Assembly: GCF_032854445.1 (NCBI RefSeq)
Contig: NC_088299.1
Span: forward strand, 18,967,608 to 19,031,607
DNA: 64,000 nt
Direction of reading: 5' to 3'
Source of the DNA: Liolophura sinensis
Taxonomy: Eukaryota; Mollusca; Polyplacophora; Chitonida; Chitonidae
The notes under the pieces: generated by a model
Database searches by the model: none
Told to the model about the DNA's origin: nothing
The model's input: the letters and a program-made list of their open reading frames with translations, nothing else
Program-made: the position numbers and the translations under genes
In this document: in pieces, positions 38,177 to 49,400 of the stretch
Numbering within the stretch: the stretch's first letter is position 1
Layout: the number at the start of each line of letters is the position of its first letter

Positions 38177-38249
38177 CTTCTACAGCGTTTGATATGGTCA
38201 TGATAAATGCTTACAGTGTCAGCAGGCTGTTAGTTTGTCTATCTTCCAT
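38177..38249 (-). pseudogene. CTLD pseudogene, exon 1 with internal stop
   Basis: This 73-bp segment runs from an ATG to the donor gtaggt. It ends TISNAVEG where the intact gene has LTTDVEG. Codon 13 (38213-38211) is TAA where the intact gene has a Phe codon, cutting the signal peptide in half. Confidence 0.75.
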
Positions 38250-40546
38250 TCCTCAGACTGGTTGTGACCATCAGGGTAAGGCTTTCAGCTTCCGTATCCA
38301 TTTGCCTTTATGTGACGAGCTTCCTTTCGGGAAGACTATTGTCCAAGGCTCTTAGACAGGGCAGTAGACAATGGTATCGTAGCAACCTCAGTAGTTTCAC
38401 CACATTCCTCTTTCGTACACGTAGATTTGTTTCTTAGCTTTGTAGGCAGAAGGTCAGGGCTCTGATAAGTATCAGGTCTTATAAGCGGATTATAATTCTT
38501 TCTTGAGATAAGTCAAGGGAAGTTTTGAACCTCGTTTCCAACAGAGTATGGCGATAATGTCTCGGATATGACTTATGTCAACAAAGTATCTACCAATCGT
38601 TGTTCTTTGTTCTCAGCTCTGAGAGTCGTGAACACATGTGCCCATTTACAATCCGCTTATAAGACCTGATTCAAATCAGTCTGAGGGTTCGATGTCAGCT
38701 ATAATGTGATAGCTGGCAAATGGTTACACTTAACCGGTGAAATATGGTCCCTTGTCAATTTACCTTAGATAGGGTCATATTCTGACTCTTCATGTTAACC
38801 CTGAATTAATACGAGATTTCACGCCCATAGCGCCATGGCTTAAGCAGAATACCTTTCCATATCCTCTTGCGAATCTTTTAACTTACAGGATGAATGAATA
38901 ATTCGGGTTTACTGCTACTTGAACATTATTTCAGTGACATCGTGGCAAGGATATAACAGAACCAAGAACAGTTATGACTTTCGATACGTTACTTTTGAAG
39001 AATGGCGCTCGCTTTTCAATCCTGCTGAGAAAAAAAAGAGATAAAACTCAAAAACCGCATGGAATCTTTTCATATACATATATAATATGTATATTATATA
39101 CACTACATATTGTTATACATACCAATGACCCTAAACATGTAATGACAATATCGTCCGCAATACTGCAAAAGACTTATAACGTATAAAATGCAAAGAAAAC
39201 TTTGTAGAATCTACAATCTGCAAAACTAATTACCTATTACATCCCAGGAGTGTGACAGGGTAGATTTCATTGGTTAAATGTGGCCAGTTGCCTACTAACT
39301 GCCTTGGTTTTACTTTCCATGCTGTAAATCTGTAATTTTAGTCACGTAGTTTATTATGGACTTAAAGGTCACATTTACCCTGCCAAAGGCGGCAAATATA
39401 CTGAAAATTGTATTGATCTACAATCACAAAAAGCATCTTTTTCATACTCCATTGTTGACATTAACATACCGAAAATGTTCCTTTAAGACGCGGTAGTGGA
39501 CTTTAAAATAACGATAATGCCTTTCCGAGTTGCCGCGGTGTACGACACTGTAAAGAACACAAACTGCCTTTCGACGTTTTGGATAAGCCTAAACAAGCTT
39601 ACATGCTTGCGTTGTAGGAGCTCCGAACGTGAAGCTTGTCTAGTCGTAACTGTGATGCAAAGCGAGCGTGCACTGGTGAGGTGATTTCGTTGTCCTAAAG
39701 TAAACGTTAATATATAGCGTTAATTTAGGTTCCGCGATGTGTAGGCGATAACATAATACAGATTTCAGCTCGTTTTTCCTTTGTCGATGATAAAATCCCA
39801 CGAACTGAGCATGGTCGGTATTTTTGATGAAAGCTTGTTAATGTAAAGCTTGTGTAATGGTTGTGCCGATGTTCTCTGGCATGGCTTCGCAGTCTGTTTA
39901 CCTAGTACTTTACACAGCTGCATACTAATAACATAAAGACATGCTTACGTGATTGGATGTATACACGTCATAAAATGTGGTGAATTAGCCGCTAAACACA
40001 CAGATGTCCCCAGTTCCACATGGAAACCGCACATTGTGTTGACATTTAATGATTCGTAGTAACTGATGAATTACGACTGAAACAAAGGAAGTTATGCAAA
40101 TATAAAAATGGTAAACTCTCGCCGTAAGGAGGAAAGCAAATGAAATGGCACAGAACAGTGAAGTGCAAAACAAGCCAAACCAAAACGGCACGGGCTACGT
40201 GATAATTGGTATCTCATCACAAAAAGACTTTCAAGCATGCCCACTTCACTGTTTCACTTTAACCTACTGATTTTAATAAATTTGGTAATGTTTGGTTGAA
40301 AGGTTCAGTTTTTAACTAAATCAAATATAGACCACGGGCTTTGATGAGATATAGTGAACACTTGAGGAACATACAGAAATGGACAGTTATAATAACAACA
40401 GACGCATGTAGTTTCAACATACATTAATTACCTGACAATTGGCCTTTAACTGCTGCATCATGGGTCCATGTTCACAGAGGGAACCCAGGAGCCAAAACAC
40501 ATATTCATGTTGTTGTTGTATATTCATGTCTTTATTCTGCAAGCGG
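38250..40546. other. Upstream flank of the CTLD pseudogene
   Basis: No exon seen. The part at about 38690-38850 resembles 23260-23720 (ccggtgaaata, cgccatggcttaag), pointing to a duplicated non-coding block. Confidence 0.5.
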
Positions 40547-40797
40547 GGGCCTCCGTGCTCAGTTGGTTAGCGCGGTAGCACCCATGAGCCACTCACCAAT
40601 GCGGTCGCTGTGAGTTCAAGTCCAGATCATGCTGGCTTCCTCTCCGGCGGTAAGCGGGAAACTCTGGCAGCAACCTGCGGATGATCGTGGGTTTTCCCCG
40701 TTTGCTCCCACCATAATGCTGACCGCCGTCGCATAAGTGAAATATTCTTGAGTACGGCGTAAAACACCAGTCAAATAAATAAATAAATAAATAAATT
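40547..40797 (+). mobile_element. Full-length tRNA-derived SINE
   Basis: This is the best copy of the SINE family scattered through the window. It starts with a tRNA-like head (A-box-like gctcagttggttagcgcggt; B-box-like gtgagttcaagtcc). A body follows with caacctgcggatgatcgtgg, ccaccataatgctg, the conserved segment aagtgaaatattcttgagta and cggcgtaaaacacc. It ends in a (AAAT)n tail. The polymerase III boxes suggest it could be transcribed. Confidence 0.9.
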
Positions 40798-40964
40798 ATT
40801 CTGCAAGACGGGACATTATTAGAATCCGCCTTAGTAGGCCCACATATGGGCGTGTAACCGTCAGCCCAGAATATAACTTCTCGTGTTCATTATTCATTTT
40901 TCTATTCTTGTGTATGCCGAGTGTACCAGATAATATCACTTGTATCAGTATGGCAAACATCTCG

Positions 40965-41470
40965 GTGGATCACTCTGCGGGTGAAACTGTGTGCGTGTGT
41001 CTGCTGACACATCTCGGTGGCCCATTCTGCGGGTGAAACTATGAGCATCTGTCTCCTGATACATCCCGGAGGCACACTCTGCGGGTGAAACTGCGTGTCT
41101 CCTGACACATCTTGTGGCTCACTCTGCCGGTGAAACTGCGTGCGTCTGTCTCCTGACACATCTCGGTGAAACTGTGTACGTGTGTCTCCTGACACATCTC
41201 GGTGGCTCACTCTGCGGGTGAAACTGCGTGCGTCGATAACATAACACAACTCGGTGGCTCACCTAGCGGGTGAAACTGCGTGCATATATCTGCTGAAACA
41301 TCTCGGTGGCTCACTCTGCGGGTGAAACTGCGTGCGTCGATCACCTAACACAACTCGGTGGCTCACTCTGCAGGTGAAACTGTGTGCGTCGGTCACCTAA
41401 CACAATTCGGTGACTCACTCTGCAGGTGAAACTGTGTGCGTCGGTCACCTAACACAGCTCGCTGACTTAC
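40965..41470. repeat. About 52-bp minisatellite x 10
   Basis: The unit contains ctcggtggctcactctgcgg, gtgaaactgcgtgcgt and a variable end (ctgtctcctgacacat or cggtcacctaacacaa). Confidence 0.9.
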
Positions 41471-43296
41471 TCAACAACTGATTGGGTCGATTACATCCAT
41501 AAAGCTGACCAATGTCTAATGAGTGAAATAGTGTTAATGACTTCGTTGCACCCCTCTTCTTTCAAATAATGTTAATGACTTCATTATACACCTGTCCTGT
41601 TAATCGATCAAACAACCAACTGAGAATCAGTCAGATTGATCACAAGACAACACATATTACTTAAGTCCTTGTTAACACTGAACGTCGTTTTGAAAACTGG
41701 CCTTGCGATTACTGATCTCGAACGTCCATTCTGTTTGACGGGCGGTATACACATACATACGAGTACTATCGATAGCTTGTGGAAGCCAAATTGCCGATAT
41801 CTGTAAAAGGAGACAATGCAAGTGGGCTTCGTATCTTCCCGTGAGGACGGTTGATACTTGTTATAGGCTTCACTAGCTGTTGGACATCAGTAGCTTTGGT
41901 AAATGAAAATGGGGAGTCGGGAAAGCTATGGGATTCTGTATGATACGACATATATTTCCATACGGAAACGTCCTCACCGAAACTCTTCGGGCCAAAGCTG
42001 TGTGGTCTGTTGTTATTTGCAAGCAAATCGGTGACTCCATACTTGTGTGTTACAGAAGAACTGCGGTCAGTATGACTTGGATGCCAATCGCCATTGCCGG
42101 GGAACTGATATTCCGTTTATGAAGAACACCATACCTGTGGACGCATACACAGCCGCATGTAAGGGTACACCAAGTTGGTTATGGTATCAGGAAGGGGATT
42201 TCTGGTACAAATAATATTTTCAAAAATACAAATGGACAGACCAGTTTCCCAGGCATCAGTTAAATGTAGGTACCAAGATTCCTTGAAATCCTAGAGCTTG
42301 TGTGAAAATTTTGAGTCTTTCTGGACAGTGCCGAAATACCCCAAACTGCAGTTCAATTCAACATACAGCATGTGCATTAAAACACGAGATTTTCGATCTC
42401 TCCTGGAATTCGGCTCAGTCGTTATAAAATCCCAAAAGCAAAAATTCTCCACAAAGGTGCATCGTGAATTACGGGTTTTATTATTTAAACAGTGATCATT
42501 ATAAACGATCGTCATGATGAAGCTTTGATCTTGCTGAGCACATGATTTAAATGGAATGTAAGGAAATACACCATTAAAATGGTTCATAAACTAGGGTTAT
42601 AAGTATTGTCATCACATTTTGGGTGAAATTCGTCAGTATAGAGTTTTTAATAATATCGTTTCATACGATAATTAAGCGCAACCACGCACACGCCCGCATA
42701 CAACTATATGTATAATATACTACATACAAGATAAATCACGCATTGATTTTGCTCACAGTTGGCTTTGAAGGGAATTATAATATACATACATAAACACTGT
42801 ATTCTAAAACTTGCCATGTGCACAAAATACTGTATGGCTTCAAAGCGTGAAATTACGCTGCACTTACATGCGCAATTCAAAAAGGGAATGTACATCGCAT
42901 TAAGTTGACATTTCATGTTCGTGAGAACCTAGGCAATTAACATCAAGATTTTTCAGGGAAACTTAGGACAATTAGGACAATTGTCTAGGACTTAGGACAA
43001 TTGTTTAGCAAAATATTCATTGCTGGCAAATAAATACAATGTGGAATATGTCTTAATGTTCCAGGTATGCTCGAAAACACAAATCCAGGTCCAGGTTGAG
43101 ACAAGAAAAGAAGTTCCTTGAAATTCAGCTTATTTTGAAACGTACAGGGGTGAACGCAAATCACAATACAATAACGTCATTTGTCAATCGCCGCAATAGT
43201 CATCAAAGCCTTCTAATAATAATTACGTGTAAGTTACAACACGTTCAGGATAGTTGGGACGTTACACAGTTCACGGATGAGCTCATGATCGCCTTG
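41471..43296. other. Presumed 3' UTR and flank of the NRF-6-like gene
   Basis: No exon seen. Contains the candidate poly(A) signal and AT-rich sequence. Confidence 0.5.
42477..42482 (-). terminator. Candidate polyadenylation signal for the NRF-6-like gene
   Basis: An AATAAA hexamer on the minus strand lies about 815 bp after the stop codon. I saw no closer canonical hexamer. Position alone supports it, so the 3' UTR end is a guess. Confidence 0.25.
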
Positions 43297-43419
43297 TTAA
43301 CTCTTCTTTTCCCTTCTGAACACCACGCGCTCCAGCGCCATCATGGGCGACTCGAAGGCCAGAGACACGACAAAGGAGGTCAAGTAAGCCAGGACAAGGT
43401 GGCCAAAGAACAGATAAAC
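43297..43419 (-). CDS. NRF-6-like gene, last coding exon
   Basis: This exon follows tgttgcag. It encodes VYLFFGHLVLAYLTSFVVSL, the C-terminal signature AFESPMMALERVVF and a lysine-rich tail (RREKKS), then a TAA stop. Confidence 0.95.
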   Translation of the reverse strand, partial: VYLFFGHLVLAYLTSFVVSLAFESPMMALERVVFRREKKS

Positions 43420-46400
43420 CTGCAACACAACAGGTATTATTTCATCAGTTGATTAAATGATCTGTTGTATCGGTGAGGGTCGTAACGTTAGCATACATAC
43501 CGTTATTCATATTCGCAACACAACACCAGGCTCACACGAATCCTTCAGCAAATCGGAACGTTACCATGTTACAAAAGAGGCTGAGATTCTTGCTATAAGT
43601 CACACGCTGGTCCATGATGCAACACTTCATCTCTTCCGCTTTTCGAAATGGAAAATTTGTAGTCGAAACAGACACTGTCCAAATATGTTGTTCATACTGG
43701 CTTTCTCTCCAGTCATATACGAGTAAAATCTTCCAGAAACCTGGGCATAGTCAAAGGTTTCCCCCAGGTTCTTCCCGGTCTTCTCAACCCACAATGCTGG
43801 CCGCCACCGTACAAGTGAGATATTGCTAAGTGCGGGGGAGAACAGCAATCAAATTTGCTGTGCTGAAACACCTTGTTCTTCACCAAAGAACAAATGAACA
43901 AGACAAAACCAACGTCAAGCTCATCGCTCAGTGAAGTGTACGGGCGTGTTCCGGCTTCCGTAATACAGGTACATTACTATTGTGTGAACCAGACACTTAC
44001 CACTTTCGGATCGGTGAAGTGTAACGGTGTGTTGTGGCTGCCGTAGTACAGGTACATGACTATTGGATGGACCAGACACTACCACATTCAGATCGGTGAG
44101 GTGTACGGGTGTGTTCAGGCTGCCGTAGTACAGGTACATGACTGTTGTGTGGACCAGACACTACCACATTCAGATCGATGAAGTATACGGGTGTGTTCTG
44201 GCTGCCGTAGTACAGGTACATGACTATTGAGTGGACCAGACACTACCACATTCAGATCGGTGAAGTGTACGGGTGTGTTCTGGCTGCCGTAGTACAGGTA
44301 CATGACTATTGTGTGGACCAGACACTAGTACATTCAGATCGATGAAGTATACGGGTGTGTTCTGGCTGCGGTAGTACAGGTACATGACTATTGAGTGGAC
44401 CAGACACTTACCACATTCAGATCGGTGAAGTGTACGGGTGTGTTCAGGCTGCCGTAGTACAGATACATGACTATTGGGTGTACCAGGTAGGCGCAGTAGG
44501 TGAGGCGGCTGAGCGGGATCAGAGCAGACCAAGACAAAATTGTGTTCACAAAACCTGAGGGTGAAGAATAGTTATAACCACCTCAGATGAGGGACTGCAA
44601 AATATATGCACACTTAAAACAGTTTAGACTAGTGTATTTACATATTTATTTGACTGTTACATAGGGCAATAAGATTTTCTTTAAATTTTAATTTTTTATT
44701 TATTTAATTAATTATTTTTGATCGGTGTTTTACGCCGTACTCAAGAATATTTCACCTTTACTACCATGGCAAGCATAGTGCTTTGCGGAAACCGGGATCT
44801 AGATTGAATTCTTGTAATAAAAAACTACATGCGGCCCTCTATAACGTTTGAGTTTTATTCTAACTTCTAACGCTGGCCGCAGTCGTATATGTGAAATATT
44901 CTGTAGTCCTGTATAAAACATCAAGACAATAAAATAAATAAGTCAATATATAACGTTTAATTTTGTGTTACACTACTTAAGGTCTATTAAAAGTTGCAGC
45001 ACTCAGTTCATCTATTATTTAAATGGTAACATTATTTCTCGGTTTAATTTCGATCCTGTCAAGAGGAAACTGAAAATGATATTAGATTGTAAGAGATGAA
45101 GGGAAGTAAACGATAAATGCTTACCGCCGTATCCAGTACAACATGCAAATACTAGCCAACCAAGACCCACGCCCCAGGCTGTGCGAGAGGTGGCGTTATA
45201 GAGGGCGCTGACATCAGGAGACAAAACTTTGACGCCGTGTGCCTCTGTATCGTACAGCCCATAAAGCACAGACAGGCAGATGACAGTAGCACACACCCAG
45301 CCCGCAAGTACCACGACCTGCCAGCGGAAACAAAACCAACTGTAGGTGAGAGAGGCATAGGAACAATTAAAATAAAACATGAAAATTTAAAAGAAGTACT
45401 CCTGAGGCTGCTTGAGTTTGGATGATCCATGTTTGGAAAATGTTTTCAGCATTGACCAACTGGAGATCTTAATGACTGAAAGAAATATGTAGCCTCATTT
45501 CATTAATTTGAAAGAAGGATTGTGTTCCTTTGATACAGTAGCCATGTTGCTTCTGACCTGGCAATGTCACGTATTGTCAATTTTTAACTAAAAACTATGG
45601 CAACACTTAATACCGCAACAGGTTCGATGAACTGTGAGCCTTCAAAATTGGCCAGTTTGAACTCTTTTTTCTCTCCAGTACAGATTTTCGCTTAATTTTT
45701 TCAGTTAGAATCTATATATGGTCTGAGCATCATATAATTTCAATGATATTATCTTTGTACCACAAAGTAGCTAGTAGACTTACCGGGTTTAACCTCAGCC
45801 TACAGCGAGTCCTGTAGAGGGCGTAACCCACTAACAATCCTATCAAATACGGTCCAATACGACACCAGGGCTTAATGTATATGTACAGGAAATAGTTGTT
45901 CCTGAAACCATTCAAAATAAAAGAGAATAGGATAATTTTTGAGGTCCTGTTGAATCGTTACAACTGGTTTCGCAGGAGGATAATAGTAACAGTTGGGCTT
46001 CTCTCATGTCCCATCCCTAAGTCCAAGTACAATGTGGAAAAGTCTCATGTCCTATCCCTAAGTCCAAGTACAATGTGGAAAAGTCTCATGTTCCATCCCT
46101 AAGTCCAAGTACAGTGTGGAAAAGTCTCATGTTCCATCCCTAAGTCCAAGTACAATGAGGAAAAGTCTCATGTCCCATCCTTATGTCCAAGTAGGCCTAT
46201 CATGTGGAAAGTCTCATGTTCTATCCCTAAGTTGAAGTATAAGGTGGAAAAGTTTCATGTCCCATCCTTATGCCCAAGTAGGCCTATCATGTGGAAAAGT
46301 CTTACGTCCCATCATCCCTAAGTCCGAGTATAATATGGAAAAGCCTCATGTCCCATCCCTATGTCCAAGTAGGCCTATCATGTGGGAAAGCTACAAGCAT

Positions 46401-49400
46401 ATACCGGTACTTCTAGGCGATGGATGAAAGCAGAATTTCTTCTTTTCGCAAATCTTCTACGGGACTTTGGATGAAACCGTCTCTAATGCAACACTTGTGT
46501 TATTGTTATCAGTTACGATAGATGGTTATCCGTCATATATTATCAAATTCTCAAAGGGCTTTCTAAATGACAGAATGACACCACCAGTAACCAATGGCAC
46601 ATTTATGTAGGCCTACCATAAATTATACAAGTGGCAGTGGACGTCAAAAGTATACTCCGCCATGTCATGCGGAAGGCATCTGAAATTTCAGTTCAGCTGT
46701 GATTACTCCATCTTAAATATGCATGTCATTTGTAACCAGTGTGTCAAACAAATGTCGAAGAAGTACTGAACCGCCTCTCTTTGGTGGCCATTCTGGTGAG
46801 ATTTCACTGACGTTTTTGGCTGTAAGAACTTTCCGACACATAAATGGAAAACAGCTTGTTTTCTTCATGTTTATTTTAATAGCCTTCTGTAGAAAGAGAC
46901 AAATCCACGATAACGAGAAAGAACAGAGCGTTCATTTCATCATATGAGTTGTCTATATTACGTCCAGATAGGACCAATCAGACACAGGTTTGTGCGCTTT
47001 CAATTTGAAATCAGTGAAAACGACACGTACGCCTAGTATTATATGGAGCAATATCTTGTAGTTCCAAAAACTCAAACAGACTGGCACCTAACCAGTAGGC
47101 TCTGTATTAGTATGTGAGGCGGCATTATGTTCAATCTAAATGTTACATGCCATCAATCACAGAACATAGCGATCGAGTTTAAATGAAAACTATGCAGTTT
47201 ATACGCGTTTTTTACCTGTATGAGAAATTGTCTACAGTATACATAGCGATACGACATGCTAGGCTCTGATCTGATATCATGCCCGCGTGTACAAAGGATT
47301 CCAGTCTTCTTGGTAGAGCTTAGAACGACAATGTTATGGGAACTGGGGATCTTCATAAGAATTTCAACATTATCTTAAAATGAGAAAGAGGATAAGCTCA
47401 AATAACTATCCGAATAATAGTCCTTTGGACACTTTGAGATTATGCCGAACTTTGGTTTTAAACACGGATTCGGAGATCCTTCGAAATGAGAGTCATTTAC
47501 ATGCGTGTACCCTACCAAAACTCAACGTTAACTGACTGAACAAGAAGTAGTTTCTGAATTCAAATCAAATATAAAACACGTTGGGCACGGGAGAGCTATT
47601 ACCTGACTGCACTCAGCATGACTTTTCCGTGAATGTCTGTACAGAGCAAACCTTAATCCATATTACAAAGTCGCAGCAGTATTGTAAGCTCGTAGGACGT
47701 AAAGTCCATTTGAGAGTACATACGCTATTGTTTTATCATAAACTATTGCCCATGGGTTGTAAAGGAAGTCCCTTTTTATTCCATCGATACATAATTGTTT
47801 GCCTTCATGACAAACTTGGTCACATATACAACATGGAATGTATGAAGTGATTTTACATAATAGGTGTCTTATGTTAATAGCTAAAGGCACGCCGGATGAC
47901 TGTATAGAATTTAACGTCCGCTTGAGCACTGAGCCACCATTTTCGTTTGGACCACTCAGAACAAAATTTCCCCTACATCTTTTACGAGCATTTACTGAAG
48001 TACAGTTTTGTAATCATTCACACCGATGGCTGATATTGTCCTCCATCGTTACAGCATGCTTTCATACATCAGTCCGTTTTTACTTCCTTTTCATTGGGAA
48101 TAGGTACTGACCTGGATTAACCCTGCGATTCCTTTTCATGCGTCCGTGATTCACATTAGCAGTTTGATTGAGAATTGATTTTCGCCGTATAATATAGCCT
48201 AATTAATGTTTCATTCCATGTTGTTACTTCGTCCATAATTGTTGATTTGGTAAAGAAAAGAGACAAATGTGGAACAAACACTAATGCTACGTTTGCGGGT
48301 GTTTTATCAATTTGTCAATTAGGCTTGACTGCTTAATTTTGCCCGCATATTGGGAATCACTTCATGGTAACTGCTTCCCTTCATTTCTTTGGTCTCTGGA
48401 GAAATATGTGTTGACAAAAAAAAAAAGAAACACGAAATTAATTGTTTCCCTTACAAGTCTCCGCGATGAAAAACCATCTCAGTTCCAGAACTTCCATTCA
48501 CAAGCAGGTGAAAGCTACATTATGATAGAATCTGAGATGTTGTCCTTGTGTCCTGCTCCCATAAAACGCAGTGATAGAGTTTCTTGGCTGTTGTATTTTT
48601 TTACTGAAGAATTTATTCACAGCATTTACCGCACAAAAAACTCATACCATGAGGCAGCAGTAGACCTCCGGGTTTGATCCCGGACCTCCCGATTTCGGGC
48701 ACTAACTATCAGACACCGAGGCCGTCGGCTATATATAGAACTTATATTTAATTTCATGTGATTATTGTGCCCTATTGTGTAAATTTTGGTGAATGTATTA
48801 CATGAACAGTTGTCTGGAGAGACATTTTATATACGATCAACTTGCGAGCTCGGTATAAGTTATGAAACTTTTTCAGTGGCGTACAGCGTAGATTAGCCAG
48901 TTTAGAACAATGCATCGGAGAGTAAGAACTAACCTTCTCGAATGAAAGCAAAACTGACGTTGTACTGAACAATACAGTAACTTAGCAGTATGGTTTGATG
49001 TGTAGATTTTGCCCGAATACATATATGCATACATTTGATGGAATTGGTCGGAGTATAATCCCATCGATTCTATGGAAATAAAGGAAATATAATTTTCTAG
49101 TAAATCATGAATTAGATTAGAGACTGTGTCGTGCGATGACTTGTACTTACGAATGAATGTGTCAGTAGTATGCATGCTGCAGTGTGGGCTTTTGGTTTGA
49201 AATGATCAGGTCAGTGTTATGCTACTGTGTTGTTCGCCGTGGTTTAGGGTGAACAAGTCATGTTACAGGCTTTTCGGTGTGGAATAAAGGAGACGTAGTG
49301 TAGTGTAGTGTAGTGTAGCATGTAGTTTTAGGATAGATAAACCAAGTCTACGAGACATGTTGAAGAAAAATAACTGCGACATCAAAACGAAGTTAATTGA

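Larger units (their letters stand above)
26006..38249 (-). pseudogene. Broken tandem paralogue of the CTLD membrane-protein gene
   Basis: Four pieces on the minus strand match the intact gene at 10.6-17.9 kb in the same order: 38249-38177, 36588-36417, 27851-27653 and about 26290-26006. The first two have exactly the same lengths as their counterparts (73 and 172 bp) and the splice sites still read well (gtaggt, gtaagt, gtaaat). Lesions are a TAA at codon 13 inside the signal peptide, at least two frameshifts in exon 3 and one frameshift just before the membrane segment of the last exon. The 16-residue repeat stalk is absent. Intron 2 has been swollen to about 8.6 kb by nested mobile elements. 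I infer a pseudogene; assembly indel errors could explain the frameshifts but less easily the stop codon. Confidence 0.85.

Noticed and set aside
40965-41470. Regularly spaced repeats resembling a CRISPR array
   Set aside because: Units are contiguous tandem copies without unique spacers, in an animal genome.
43096-43452. Plus-strand 118-residue open frame
   Set aside because: Antisense of the last NRF-6-like exon.
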